A DNA stretch of 64,000 nucleotides from Lachnospiraceae bacterium (GCA_016287095.1 JAEEVK010000006.1:1-64000), one strand, 5' to 3'; positions 9,051-18,690 are shown, counted from the stretch's first letter. Notes: generated by a model not told the origin, from the letters alone. Made by a program: numbers and translations.

Positions 9051-10409
9051 TTACAGGCTCACGATATCATCAATATTCTTGATATTTGCCTTAGTATGAA
9101 GTATCACTACTCTGTCACCTATCTCTATGGTATCAGAACCTGAAGGAGTAATGATCTTGCCCTTACGTGAAATACAGCAGATCAGAACGCCTTTTTTAAC
9201 ATTCAGCTCCATTAGAGGTCTGCCTGTGATGTGTGCATCTTCAGTAACCATAAAAATCAGTGCCTCAGCCTTGCCACCGCCCAAACGTCTGAAATATTCT
9301 ATATTGCTGCCCATGGTATACTGCAATGAACGAACAAACTGAAGAATCCTGTCAGACACTATCTTATTAGGGAAAATGATGGTATCAAGATTCATCCTGT
9401 TGATAACTTCTTCGAAATTAGTACGGCTAACCTTAGTTGCAGTCTTAACATCGGTAAGTGACATCGCATTGATAGACAGAAGTATGTTTTCCTCGTCTAT
9501 ACTTGTTAATGCTGCAAGTCCGGCTGCATTTTCTATACCTTCTTCAAGCAGGATTTCCTTTGCGGTACCGTCTCCGCATATAACATCAGCCTCGGGCAGG
9601 TTTTCTGCAAGGAAGTCACATCTTGCCTTATCTATCTCTATGATCTTTACGCTGATACCTGATGAAATAAGGTTTCTTGCAAGATAAAAGCCTGTTTTTC
9701 CGCCACCGACGATGATAACGTTTGAAGCCTTTTTGGTAGCAAATCCAAACTTTTTAAAGAATGAATATATTTCTCGCATGGTACCGACTGCGCCGACCAT
9801 ATCCCCTTCTTCGAGGACAAAATGTCCGTCAGGGATATAAACCTCGTCGCCACGTTCTACCATACTTATGAGGACATTACAGTTATGCTTGGATCTCATG
9901 TCCATAAGCCTGGTACCCTTGAGATTGGAGTCAGGCTTTATCTTAAAATGCACCAATTCAACACGGTCACCGAGGAATGTGTCTATCTGTGATGCATAAG
10001 GGAATTTGAATATTCTTGAAAACTCATAAGCCGTCATAAGCTCAGGGTTTACAACCATATCTATATCAAGTTCCTTCATGAGGAAGTATGTTTCCATGTT
10101 ATAGATGGGATTTCTGACTCTGGCAATAGTTTTACATTTTCCCTTTTTCTTTGCTATAACACAACTAAGGAGGTTGGTCTCATCGGAATCCATGGCTGCG
10201 ATAAACAGATCCGTCTTATCGATGCCGGCTCCCTCAAGTGTGGTGGAGCTGCAACCGTCACCACAGTATGTCATAACATCCAGACCGTTAAGTCTGGTAT
10301 TCAGTTTTTCTTTATTTGTATCAACAACTGTAATTGTATGTCCCTCTGCCACCAACTGTTCAACTATGGCTATACCTACCTTGCCACATCCTACTACTAT
10401 TATTTTCAT
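9051..10409 (-). CDS. trkA: Trk system potassium uptake regulator TrkA
   Basis: 452 residues with two tandem RCK units, as in classical TrkA. Rossmann nucleotide loops are visible twice: VVGCGKVG at the N-terminus and IIVGGGKTGFYLARNL near residue 230. Each is followed by an RCK_C region; the second ends the protein with GDRVVILHTK. It is cytosolic, binds NAD(H) or ATP and gates TrkH, whose gene lies next. A short repeat (10446-10472) sits between it and the upstream gene. Confidence 0.95.
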   Translation of the reverse strand: MKIIVVGCGKVGIAIVEQLVAEGHTITVVDTNKEKLNTRLNGLDVMTYCGDGCSSTTLEGAGIDKTDLFIAAMDSDETNLLSCVIAKKKGKCKTIARVRNPIYNMETYFLMKELDIDMVVNPELMTAYEFSRIFKFPYASQIDTFLGDRVELVHFKIKPDSNLKGTRLMDMRSKHNCNVLISMVERGDEVYIPDGHFVLEEGDMVGAVGTMREIYSFFKKFGFATKKASNVIIVGGGKTGFYLARNLISSGISVKIIEIDKARCDFLAENLPEADVICGDGTAKEILLEEGIENAAGLAALTSIDEENILLSINAMSLTDVKTATKVSRTNFEEVINRMNLDTIIFPNKIVSDRILQFVRSLQYTMGSNIEYFRRLGGGKAEALIFMVTEDAHITGRPLMELNVKKGVLICCISRKGKIITPSGSDTIEIGDRVVILHTKANIKNIDDIVSL

Positions 10410-10445
10410 TTCAAGTCCTCTTTTTTAAAGCCATATCAATTATAT

Positions 10446-10472
10446 TTCGCTCAGCGAAGTCGTGACCTATTA
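10446..10472 (-). repeat. Short intergenic repeat starting on the aroK stop codon
   Basis: Read on the minus strand it begins TAATAGGTCACG, whose first TAA is the stop of the chorismate mutase-shikimate kinase gene, and continues into a hairpin (TTCGC, TCA loop, GCGAA). The same 12 bases begin at the cls stop codon at 13377. Confidence 0.6.
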
Positions 10473-11267
10473 TAAATTTTTCAGGATTTTTATAATCTCT
10501 TCAGCACAGCTATCCAAATCCTTATCATTTACAACGGTATAATCACTCCAGGTCTCATACTTTATTGCTCTTTGTTCATAAAGAGTTTCTACTCCGGTTT
10601 TCTGGGATATCGGACGCCCGTTCTTAGCGAGCAGGCTTATATCACGCTTAATATATATAACGATAGCGTCTTTTTTCAGGACATCCTTATTTTCATCCTT
10701 AACAACTATTCCGCCACCACAGGAAATGATCCTGGAACAGGTCGAATTCTTCAAATCCTGAGTGTCATTATATTTGAAATAGTTTTTTCTTCTTTTTATA
10801 TTAGTGAGCAATAATGACTCAAGACGTCTAAACTCTTCCTCACCGTCACGCTCTATACACGAAGCAGGTGATATCTGATAAACATAAGTAAACAGCTTAT
10901 CCATGTCGATGAGCTCTCGCTGGATCTTTGACGAAAGGATTTTTCCAACGGTAGTTTTTCCGCATCCGGGCATACCGATTAGAAAAATATCTTTTCTTCC
11001 GTAGGTGTTATTACTCTGCTGATATTTAGCATAGTCCATCAGTGATCTAAAGGTGTTTTCAATATACTCAGCATTTTTATAATCACCGAGTTTTTCACTC
11101 AGGGCTTTAATCTTTTCTTCTTCACGTTCCGGACAGAATAATGCAGCACCCGTACTTGCCTTATATTCACCTATCTGTTCCGTGATATCGTATCTCTTTT
11201 TCAATAATTCAATAAGTTCTTTATCTACGATATCTATTTCAGTTCTAAGTTCTTTTAAATCTTTCAT
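10470..11267 (-). CDS. aroK: Chorismate mutase-shikimate kinase fusion
   Basis: 265 residues from the ATG at 11267, chosen because a GAAAG ribosome site precedes it and it clears ruvB by 28 bases; an upstream ATG at 11315 would overlap ruvB. Residues 1-85 are an all-helical AroQ-type chorismate mutase (LRTEIDIVDKELIELLKKR, then the YKASTG and PEREEE blocks). Residues 92-265 are shikimate kinase: P-loop GMPGCGKTT near 98-106, the DMDKLF shikimate-binding Asp, a GGGIV block and the lid arginine region NGRPIS. The fusion joins one step before and one after chorismate. The kinase has a slightly unusual insertion of basic and Asn residues (NIKRRKNYFKYND). Cytosolic aromatic amino acid synthesis. 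Confidence 0.9.
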   Translation of the reverse strand: MKDLKELRTEIDIVDKELIELLKKRYDITEQIGEYKASTGAALFCPEREEEKIKALSEKLGDYKNAEYIENTFRSLMDYAKYQQSNNTYGRKDIFLIGMPGCGKTTVGKILSSKIQRELIDMDKLFTYVYQISPASCIERDGEEEFRRLESLLLTNIKRRKNYFKYNDTQDLKNSTCSRIISCGGGIVVKDENKDVLKKDAIVIYIKRDISLLAKNGRPISQKTGVETLYEQRAIKYETWSDYTVVNDKDLDSCAEEIIKILKNL

Positions 11268-11295
11268 TATGTTATTTCTTTCAATATAAATTTTT

Positions 11296-12297
11296 TTACT
11301 TCTCGGGTTTCTCAAGTCCGAAATGTAAGTAGCCTTCCTTGGTCACAATCCTTCCTCTGGGAGTCCTTGCTACAAGTCCGGACTGTACCAGATAAGGCTC
11401 GTAAACATCCTCAACAGTACCTGAATCCTCACCTATCGTAGTTGCTATAGCATCAATACCTACCGGACCGCCGTCAAACTTTTCTATCATGGTATGAAGT
11501 ATGGCTCTGTCGATATTATCAAGCCCGAGCTTATCAACCTCCATGAGGTCAAGAGCATAATTTGCAACCTCCAAAGTGATCTTTCCGTCATATTTTACCT
11601 GGGCAAAATCACGCATACGTTTTAAGAATCGGTTTGCAAGACGGGGTGTACCTCTTGAACGTCTGGCAAGCTCTGTAGCTCCGGCAGGATCTATCTCTAC
11701 ATTAAGTACCTCAGCGGATCTGGTTATAATATCCTCTAATTCCTTGATAGTGTAAAACTCCAGACGGCTCACTACTCCAAAACGGTCTCTCAAAGGAGCT
11801 GTCAGCATACCTGCTCTGGTAGTAGCACCAACCAAGGTAAACTTAGGCAGATCAAGTCTGATCGATTTTGCAGCTGCCCCCCTGCCTATGACGATATCTA
11901 TACAAAAATCTTCCATAGCAGGATACAGAAGCTCTTCTACCTGACGGTTAAGCCTGTGTATCTCGTCAATAAAAAGTACATCACCTTCTTTAAGTCCGTT
12001 AAGAATGGCAGCCATATCTCCTGCTTTTTCAATAGCCGGTCCTGTGGTAGTCTTGATATTTACTCCCATCTCATTGGCAATGATACCTGCCAAAGTCGTT
12101 TTTCCCAAACCGGGAGGTCCAAACAGGAGCACATGATCAAGCGATTCATTTCTCTGTTTGGCTGCATCTATATATACTTTAAGATTTTCTTTTACTTTTT
12201 TCTGACCGATGTAATCTTTTAACAATTGAGGACGAAGTGTACCTTCTACAGAGCTGTCCTCAACCGTAAACTCGGTCGTGATCATTCTTTTTGCCAC
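11296..12297 (-). CDS. ruvB: Holliday junction branch migration ATPase RuvB
   Basis: 333 residues, full length. It drives branch migration with RuvA at recombination junctions. Visible motifs: Walker [12 protein letters not shown], Walker B FIDEIHRL, sensor 1 [10 protein letters not shown], arginine finger region APLRDRFG, and the C-terminal winged helix ([13 protein letters not shown]). ruvA lies 84 bases upstream on the same strand. That spacer is AT-rich with a weak 7-bp inverted repeat. Confidence 0.97.
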   Translation of the reverse strand: MAKRMITTEFTVEDSSVEGTLRPQLLKDYIGQKKVKENLKVYIDAAKQRNESLDHVLLFGPPGLGKTTLAGIIANEMGVNIKTTTGPAIEKAGDMAAILNGLKEGDVLFIDEIHRLNRQVEELLYPAMEDFCIDIVIGRGAAAKSIRLDLPKFTLVGATTRAGMLTAPLRDRFGVVSRLEFYTIKELEDIITRSAEVLNVEIDPAGATELARRSRGTPRLANRFLKRMRDFAQVKYDGKITLEVANYALDLMEVDKLGLDNIDRAILHTMIEKFDGGPVGIDAIATTIGEDSGTVEDVYEPYLVQSGLVARTPRGRIVTKEGYLHFGLEKPEK

Positions 12298-12381
12298 TTA
12301 TTTTTCTCCGTTAATAATTTTAATTCTGACGATAAGATATTTAAAATCTTATAGGTATAATAAATATTTTCAATATATTAT

Positions 12382-12999
12382 TTAGAGATTTCTCAGACTC
12401 AGACTCAAGAGTTTGTCGACTGTCATATCCTCAGTTATCTGTACTCCACGCACAGCCTTGGTGCTTTCTGATGAAGAATATCCCAATGCTACAAGAGCTG
12501 CTATAGCATCACTTACTATACCTTCATCTGCTTTTGATAAGGGTGCATTGCCAACATCTGCGGTGGATACCGAACCGCTTAATGCATCCGAAAGTTTAAA
12601 CTTATCCTTTAACTCTAAAACTAATTTAGCTGCGGTCTTTTTACCGATACCCGGTGCCTTTGCTATCAGATCGCTGTTCTCATCTATCACAGCCATGATA
12701 AACTGTTCACGGTTTAGTGTAGAGAGAATGCTCATACCGCCTTTCGGACCGATGCCGCTAACACTTATTATTTTCTTGAAGATAGACAACTCATCAAGTG
12801 TTGAAAAGCCAAACAATGCCATGCCATCTTCTTTTACCTGCATATATGTAAACAGTTCAATCTCGTCAGTATTGTTATATGCAACTCTGCCAAGTACTTC
12901 ACCTGTTACGGATACTTCAAAACCGATGCCGTTTACATTCAGGATAATATTACCTTCTTCAGTTCTGTCTATATATTTTCCTTTTAAATATGATATCAT
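12382..12999 (-). CDS. ruvA: Holliday junction DNA-binding protein RuvA
   Basis: 205 residues. The N-terminal OB fold (MISYLKGKYIDRTEEG) is followed by two helix-hairpin-helix motifs (SVSGIGPKGG and APGIGKKTAAKLVLELKDK), a flexible acidic linker and the small C-terminal domain that contacts RuvB (AIAALVALGYSSSE). It tetramerises on four-way junctions and loads RuvB, whose gene follows. The zinc-ribbon gene ends 15 bases upstream of its start. Confidence 0.97.
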   Translation of the reverse strand: MISYLKGKYIDRTEEGNIILNVNGIGFEVSVTGEVLGRVAYNNTDEIELFTYMQVKEDGMALFGFSTLDELSIFKKIISVSGIGPKGGMSILSTLNREQFIMAVIDENSDLIAKAPGIGKKTAAKLVLELKDKFKLSDALSGSVSTADVGNAPLSKADEGIVSDAIAALVALGYSSSESTKAVRGVQITEDMTVDKLLSLSLRNL

Positions 13000-13014
13000 T
13001 TTTCACCTATTTTA

Positions 13015-13275
13015 TTATATTTTTGAGAAGGTTCCCTTTCCGAAACAAAGTCTTCCTTCATCTATATATTTGAGTATCAAGGCTACATTTATGCCCAATG
13101 CATCGGATATTTGGACAGCATTACTGTTAGGGTATCTCTTAAGATATACCCTTATCTGAGTAAATATCATGTTGTCGATATCTTTGCATTTGTCACATGT
13201 GCAGGTACCTATATACCCTTCATACTCCAATCCACAGTGTTTGCAAATGCATGTGGTTTTATAACGTTTTTTCAC
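13015..13275 (-). CDS. Zinc-ribbon/helix-turn-helix small protein (YvyF-like)
   Basis: 86 residues, GTG start with an ideal ribosome site (AAGGAGG, 5 bases before). Two CxxC pairs (CICKHC and CTCDKC) make a zinc ribbon; the second half (NAVQISDALGINVALILKYIDEGRLCF) looks like a winged helix. The plan resembles the YvyF flagellar-operon family, but no flagellar gene is near; it precedes ruvA by 15 bases. Function unknown. Confidence 0.75.
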   Translation of the reverse strand: MKKRYKTTCICKHCGLEYEGYIGTCTCDKCKDIDNMIFTQIRVYLKRYPNSNAVQISDALGINVALILKYIDEGRLCFGKGTFSKI

Positions 13276-13295
13276 TATTGCCTCCTTAAATCCGT

Positions 13296-13377
13296 CCCAA
13301 AGGATGAAGCCAGGTTTTATACTTCATCACTTCGGGATGGAGCCGTGTCACGGTTTCGTAGAAACCGTGACCTATTA
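13296..13377 (-). repeat. Intergenic hairpin repeat starting on the cls stop codon
   Basis: On the minus strand it begins TAATAGGTCACG, the first TAA being the cls stop. A perfect 10-bp hairpin (13348-13357 with 13361-13370, loop GTA) is followed by a second hairpin with arms GATGAAG and CTTCATC. It has no T-run, so it is not a standard terminator. The first 12 bases recur at 10472. Confidence 0.65.
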
Positions 13378-15003
13378 CATAAGGCTTGAGAACAATGCGA
13401 AGAAGTTCTGCATTATCTTTGTTAATGCAGGGCGTTTCTTCCATTCAGGATATGTAACTTCATGGGAAACTCCGATGGTCTCAAGTATATCTTCTTTTAC
13501 CTTGTGTCTCAAGGTTTCATCCCACATCAGAGCACCGCATTCATAATGTAAAAACAGACTGCGGAAGTCCATATTTATGGTGCCTACCAGAGCACATTCA
13601 TCGGTTACTACTGTCTTCGCATGTATGAATCCGGGTGTATATTCATAAATCTTCACACCGTTTTTCAAAAGATAACCATAACTATGCTTGGTTATCATAT
13701 TGATGATCTTTTTATCCGGGATACCGGGTGTTATAATCCTTACATCGGTACCACGCTTTGCCGATATCGCCAGAGCCTCCATGATATCGTCATCCAGTAT
13801 CAGATAAGGAGTCGTAATATACAGATATTTACTGGAGCTGTATATCAACTGCAGTATGGTATCAGCTATAGGATTCTCCGGATTATTAGCAGGTCCGTCT
13901 GCTATTACCTGACAGAATCCGGATTTACCGTTATCATTATTTTGATTTTCATTTGATTTTTCCTCATCCAATGTGATATCTTTTTCAGATGTTACAGTGG
14001 AAAAATCTTCTGAATATCTGTAAATGTTGTAATCATCTATGGTCTTTTCAACAGTCATGGTCCACATCTGCAGGAAAATGGCTGTGAGACCAAATACACC
14101 GTCACCTTCGATACGGACACCGGTGTCTTTCCAAATACCGAAACGCTCAACTTCGTTTACATATTCATCAGCAAGATTGAAACCACCTGTGTAACCAACC
14201 TTACCGTCTATGACAACGATTTTTTGGTGGCTGCGGTAGTTAAGATAAAGCTTGTCCAGGTATTTGCCTATGGAGTTAAACTCAGCCACTTCCACTCCTG
14301 CATCCTTTATCTCCTGCCAGAGCTGCTTACTGGTCCTGAACATCGAGCCATAGTCATCATAAAGGAACTTAATCTCTACTCCGTGACTCGCCTTATCTAT
14401 CAATATGTTTTTAATACGCTGCCAAAGTACTCCGTCTGCTACTATGAAAAACTCCAGAAATATAAATTTCTCAGCTTTTTCCAGATCGGCTATTATAGCT
14501 TCAAAGGCATCTTCACCAAGAGGATAATACTCAAAACTGTTATTACCATACAGTGGGAAATGACAGTTTTCAAGATATGTTACAGCACTTGATTCCCTAT
14601 GATAGTGCTCCATATACTGCTCGAGTACACGCTCATCAGGTGTCAGGAATTTATATCCGTAACTGATGTAGGACATATTTCTCTTATTTATCCTGTCACT
14701 ACGGTTTGCACCCCACAGGAAATACATTATCAAACCTGCGATGGGTACCAGCGTAATGATTACCAGCCATCCTATCTTAAATGAAGCGTTTGTTTTTTGA
14801 TTTACCAGTCCGACAACTGCAAATACACCTACAAACTCCATAGCGAAGTATACATATACCGCAGATGACAGATAATATGATAAGAGAAATACAAGTCCAA
14901 ACTGCATCAAAAGCAGGACCGCTATAACAAATGCCCTGATAAAACCACTGACGTAGGTCTTGATGTATCCTCTTTTTTTGCGTTTCGTTTTATTTTCTTT
15001 CAT
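13375..15003 (-). CDS. cls: Cardiolipin synthase
   Basis: 542 residues. Two N-terminal membrane helices (about residues 15-70) are followed by two phospholipase D catalytic motifs: RSHQKIVVIDGKVGYTGGFN and, near the C-terminus, FIHAKTVVTDECALVGTIN. Each keeps the HxK(x)4D set. The enzyme condenses phosphatidylglycerol at the inner face of the membrane to make cardiolipin. An acidic/Asn-rich insert (SEKDITLDEEKSNENQNND) separates the two halves. Its stop codon is the first base triplet of an intergenic repeat. Confidence 0.94.
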   Translation of the reverse strand: MKENKTKRKKRGYIKTYVSGFIRAFVIAVLLLMQFGLVFLLSYYLSSAVYVYFAMEFVGVFAVVGLVNQKTNASFKIGWLVIITLVPIAGLIMYFLWGANRSDRINKRNMSYISYGYKFLTPDERVLEQYMEHYHRESSAVTYLENCHFPLYGNNSFEYYPLGEDAFEAIIADLEKAEKFIFLEFFIVADGVLWQRIKNILIDKASHGVEIKFLYDDYGSMFRTSKQLWQEIKDAGVEVAEFNSIGKYLDKLYLNYRSHQKIVVIDGKVGYTGGFNLADEYVNEVERFGIWKDTGVRIEGDGVFGLTAIFLQMWTMTVEKTIDDYNIYRYSEDFSTVTSEKDITLDEEKSNENQNNDNGKSGFCQVIADGPANNPENPIADTILQLIYSSSKYLYITTPYLILDDDIMEALAISAKRGTDVRIITPGIPDKKIINMITKHSYGYLLKNGVKIYEYTPGFIHAKTVVTDECALVGTINMDFRSLFLHYECGALMWDETLRHKVKEDILETIGVSHEVTYPEWKKRPALTKIMQNFFALFSSLM

Positions 15004-15076
15004 AAATGTTTATTATACTACATTTTGATATTTTTATCAAGTCTGTACTAAATCTTGATAATTATATGTGATTTAT

Positions 15077-15559
15077 TCAGTCTAAAGATATAATATCAGC
15101 CGTTTTACATCCTACAACACTAAAAAGATCATTTGGAGCTACCTCGATCTGGTATCCAACCTTACCTGCACTGACAAATATCTTTTCCAAGCCTGCTGCA
15201 GTCTCATGGATAAATGTAGGGAAAGGCTTTTTCATACCTATCGGTGAGCAACCGCCATGTACATAACCCGTAAGTGGCAGAAGTTCTTTCTGTTTTATCA
15301 TGCTGATAGACTTTTCACCTGAAGCTTTAGCCGCTTTCTTTAGATCCAGCTCCTCTTTAACAGGTACTACAAATACATAGTGCTGTCCTGTCTTACCCTC
15401 TGTAACCAGAGTCTTAAATACTTTGTCTGTCGGCTCTCCGAGTATACCGGCTATCTGTTCACCGGTGAGCGTCGGATCAGCCTCATATGTATGCAGCTCG
15501 TATGCAATCTTTTTACTGTCAAGTACACGGCAGACATTTGTTTTTTCTTCTTTTTTCAA
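15077..15559 (-). CDS. ybaK: Cys-tRNA(Pro)/Cys-tRNA deacylase YbaK
   Basis: 160 residues from a TTG start with an AGAGG ribosome site 8 bases before. It should hydrolyse Cys-tRNA(Pro) formed by ProRS, an editing step in the cytosol. Family marks: THTYE-type N-terminus (ELHTYEADP), VFKTLV with the conserved lysine, and GYVHGGCSPIGMKK near the substrate site. Full length for YbaK/EbsC. Same strand as cls, 73 bases upstream of it. Confidence 0.92.
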   Translation of the reverse strand: MKKEEKTNVCRVLDSKKIAYELHTYEADPTLTGEQIAGILGEPTDKVFKTLVTEGKTGQHYVFVVPVKEELDLKKAAKASGEKSISMIKQKELLPLTGYVHGGCSPIGMKKPFPTFIHETAAGLEKIFVSAGKVGYQIEVAPNDLFSVVGCKTADIISLD

Positions 15560-15611
15560 TTTTTAAAACCTCTTTTTCTTGTCATTATAAGCGCATAGTA
15601 AAATCTATATT

Positions 15612-16997
15612 TTATGATTCTTCAATTAAACGTTTAACTCTGTCATATGCAGCCTGAGCTGAAGTATGTCCGGCTTTTGCAGCCTTTTCATAATACTCAA
15701 GTGCCTTTTCATAGTCATGATATGTGTTATCAGATAAATGAGTAATATTATTTAACTCATCCTGATTTTCATAAATGTATCCCAGGCTGTATAAAGCTAT
15801 ATTATCATTCTTTTCAGCTGAAGCTTCGTAATACTTTATAGCCTTGGACAAAGCATCGGTCATACCATTTCCATCATATGCACTTGCTGCATATTTTACT
15901 TCATCCGGATCACGGTCAATATCTAAATAATATGCTCCCAGGAAGTTATTTGCATCTATACTTCCGCAGGCTGCTGCTTTATTATACAGATTCAGAGCTT
16001 TAGTCTTCTTTTCTTCGTCATCCAGATCATTGTAATAATGAGCAGCCAACTCGTCTATGGCTTCGATGATCTTTTCATCTTTTGTTAACGAATCACCGGT
16101 CTCCATGTAACATTCATAAGCCCTATCATAGTCACTGTCTATACGGCTTGCTGTCTGGTATCTATATGCCTTTTCATACAAACCGTCAGCATCGAGGCCG
16201 TCCACTAAACCTGTAGCCTCCGGTGTTTCATCATCTGTTGAAGTTATATCAGTCGCTCCTGAGGTAGGATCAGCCTTGTCTGTCACATCAGCCTGAATAT
16301 CAGTTACCTTATCCTGCTCTTGAGGTTTATCCATCTTCTCAACCAGTGTATCGGGATTATCAGATTTCCCGTTGTTTTTAACCAGTAAAACAATAGCTAA
16401 AACCAATAGAACCACCAAAACAGCAAGTATAGGATACAGCCATTTATTTGAAACCTGTTTATTTCTTATACTGTTAGCATTTCTGATCTTAGACTCTTTG
16501 GGTATATTGCCGTTAAGAATCTTCTCGGAATACTCCCTGAGGCTCTTGATACTCTGCATCAGCGGAGGATTTACCGCATCCAGCCAGTGCACACGGGTCA
16601 GATAATACTCCAGCTCACTGCTCATCTCAGTATCTGATAATTTGAAGGGTATAAGTGTTTTCCCGGAGTTAAATGCCAGCGCAACTTCATTTGCCACCTG
16701 CTTTGACTCATTTGAACTGTCAGTATATATGAGCACAAAGAGCCTGCAGGTGTTTATAGCCTCGTGAATGGCAGTAACCCACTCCTGTCCGGGCATGATA
16801 TCTCTCGGAGCATACCAGCATCTGATGCCGTTATTTTCAAATTCCGAAACCACTGCATCAGCGACATTCTTATTTAAAGATGAGTAACTTAAGAAAACAT
16901 CAACCTTATTGGGTGAAGTCTCTGATATTACATTAGAATTATCTTTATCCTGTAATGCTTCATTTACATTATCTTTAAATGAATTATCATTATTCAT
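15612..16997 (-). CDS. Membrane TIR-domain protein with Sel1-like repeats
   Basis: 461 residues. A TIR domain spans about 31-160: VDVFLSYSSLNKNVADAV opens it, RCWYAPRDIMPGQEW forms the BB-loop region, and E104 in QVANEVALAF is at the place of the catalytic Glu in NAD-cleaving TIR proteins. One membrane helix lies at about 187-206. A Ser/Thr/Asp-rich linker follows, then at least three Sel1-type helical repeats (KALNLYNKAAACGS, AIKYYEASAEKND, ALEYYEKAAKAGH). The predicted layout is TIR inside, Sel1 repeats outside. It could be a signalling or defence protein; no partner defence gene is adjacent, the neighbours being ybaK and a lipoprotein. NADase activity is only inferred. Confidence 0.87.
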   Translation of the reverse strand: MNNDNSFKDNVNEALQDKDNSNVISETSPNKVDVFLSYSSLNKNVADAVVSEFENNGIRCWYAPRDIMPGQEWVTAIHEAINTCRLFVLIYTDSSNESKQVANEVALAFNSGKTLIPFKLSDTEMSSELEYYLTRVHWLDAVNPPLMQSIKSLREYSEKILNGNIPKESKIRNANSIRNKQVSNKWLYPILAVLVVLLVLAIVLLVKNNGKSDNPDTLVEKMDKPQEQDKVTDIQADVTDKADPTSGATDITSTDDETPEATGLVDGLDADGLYEKAYRYQTASRIDSDYDRAYECYMETGDSLTKDEKIIEAIDELAAHYYNDLDDEEKKTKALNLYNKAAACGSIDANNFLGAYYLDIDRDPDEVKYAASAYDGNGMTDALSKAIKYYEASAEKNDNIALYSLGYIYENQDELNNITHLSDNTYHDYEKALEYYEKAAKAGHTSAQAAYDRVKRLIEES

Positions 16998-17017
16998 ATA
17001 TATACCCTATAAAATTA

Positions 17018-18460
17018 TTACTTCTCTACATAATCTTCGTATCTAACAACGCCACCGTAGTACTCAAACAGCATATCATCAAGGACTCTGTATACACCGT
17101 TTACCTTAGCTACAACGAATTCTTCGTTAGTATAATCTTCATTTTGTCCGTCAAAGGATTTAACCTTAACTCCAAATCCGACCCAATCAGTAATAGTTGA
17201 TTTATCGTCTACCAAGGCATAACCATTAACAAAGTCCTGCATATCTTCAGAATCGGCATCTGTAATTTCTGTAATTTCCTCAATAAATATATACTTCTGT
17301 GCAAAACCAAGGAGTCTCATTATTTCATAGTACTCGTAATATTCATAATTTGTTGAAATTACTTCTACTATCTTATCATCATCTACAGCAGTAGCTGAAA
17401 GTGTCCTGATAAGGTCTAAATCAACCAAACCGCTAAGATAAACCTCTAAAACTTCCTGTGCTGTCTCATTACCGGTAAATTTATAACTTCTGTCAACGAA
17501 TAGCTGCTTTAATTCATCTTCATTAATATCTTCTTCCTCTTCCTCATATTCATCAATATCTTCGGCATACATTACCCTAAATTCACCGTTTTTCTCACAT
17601 ACAAAAATATTTAAACCGCCTCCCAGATACATATTCATAGATCTGGCCATTAAACCACTAAAACCTATGGATACAATCTGATAGTTGTCCCAGGTAGTTT
17701 CATCTTCAACAAAAACAGCTTTGTGATTGATATAAGGCAGTATTTCTTCTTTTTCAAACTTTTTACCACCTAACACATCAACAGTAAGAATCTTTTCAAA
17801 ATTCTCATTGCTGATTTCAAGGTTTTCAATACCGACATTACCCTCTATAACATCAGCAAAACCTCTCCAGTCTCCGATTTCCTCATCTAAATCAGCTTTG
17901 ATGCTCTCATCATATGCCATAGTAGAATAAATCAGGTCAAGATCACCATAGCAATATCCTTCAACAAACTTTCTAGCTGTCTCAACTGCTTCAGGATCTA
18001 CAGCACTTATATCAGTATACTTAGTTTCTGCCAGATTACTATCGGGAGCTTCTGTAGGCTCAGCTCTGCCTGTTGCAGGTAAATCAATGGGCTCCTCAGT
18101 AATTTCAGGCTCATCGGTAGGCTCAACAGTAACCTCAGGCATATCGGTAGGCTCAACAGTAACCTCAGGCATATCGGTAATTTTATCAGGGTCATCAGTT
18201 ATATCATCATTTTTGTCTGCTGAAAATTTGCCGCCTTCAGCATTTTTATCATCTGAAATACTTTCAGCCTCTGTAGGTACAGGAGTAGCCTCTTCTATAC
18301 TCTTTGTAGGCTCCTCGGTAACCTCAGGAGTCACAGTCTCAGTAACAGTAGGTGTACCTTCATTACCATCATCAGGCTCTGAGCCGGTGCAGGCCGATGC
18401 CATAACTAAAGTTAATACTAAAATCCATGCAATAAGTTGTTTCTTAATACTCTTTCTCAT
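17018..18460 (-). CDS. Secreted lipoprotein, Thr/Pro/Glu-rich, function unknown
   Basis: 480 residues. Lipoprotein signal peptide with lipobox VMASAC (mature Cys near residue 24). About 120 residues rich in Thr, Pro and Glu follow, including a repeated EVTVEPTDMP unit, then two acidic domains of about 150 residues that I do not recognise; they look like two copies of one fold (each has a stretch like GLVDLDLIRTLSA or FVEGYCYGDLDLIYSTMA). It begins 20 bases upstream of the TIR gene and may share its transcript. Confidence 0.75.
   Translation of the reverse strand: MRKSIKKQLIAWILVLTLVMASACTGSEPDDGNEGTPTVTETVTPEVTEEPTKSIEEATPVPTEAESISDDKNAEGGKFSADKNDDITDDPDKITDMPEVTVEPTDMPEVTVEPTDEPEITEEPIDLPATGRAEPTEAPDSNLAETKYTDISAVDPEAVETARKFVEGYCYGDLDLIYSTMAYDESIKADLDEEIGDWRGFADVIEGNVGIENLEISNENFEKILTVDVLGGKKFEKEEILPYINHKAVFVEDETTWDNYQIVSIGFSGLMARSMNMYLGGGLNIFVCEKNGEFRVMYAEDIDEYEEEEEDINEDELKQLFVDRSYKFTGNETAQEVLEVYLSGLVDLDLIRTLSATAVDDDKIVEVISTNYEYYEYYEIMRLLGFAQKYIFIEEITEITDADSEDMQDFVNGYALVDDKSTITDWVGFGVKVKSFDGQNEDYTNEEFVVAKVNGVYRVLDDMLFEYYGGVVRYEDYVEK
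18121..18180 (-). repeat. 30-bp tandem repeat in the lipoprotein linker
   Basis: Two adjacent 30-base units (18121-18150 and 18151-18180) differ at one base; weaker copies flank them. They code for the VEPTDMPEVT stretch. Confidence 0.85.
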
Positions 18461-18619
18461 TTTTGTCCTCTTTTCTTTACAATCTCAGGGATAATCTGCC
18501 AAAGATCAAATATATTTTTGCATTTTCAAGTCCCATTGATTAAACCACACAAAAATACAGAATACATTATACTACAATCTGCAAAAAAACACAAACATAT
18601 TTTCAAATTATCATATTTG

Positions 18620-18648
18620 TTGCAACATTTGGTGAAATATGTTATCAT
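18620..18648 (+). promoter_or_regulatory. Predicted promoter of the YprB-like gene
   Basis: TTGCAA at 18620-18625, a 17-base spacer, TATCAT at 18643-18648; the ATG is 42 bases further. The divergent lipoprotein starts at 18460, so the 230-base gap should hold promoters both ways; I could not fix the minus-strand one. Confidence 0.45.
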
Positions 18649-18690
18649 CGTACTTAGATATGACTAACCACATTACATAAGAGAACAAAC

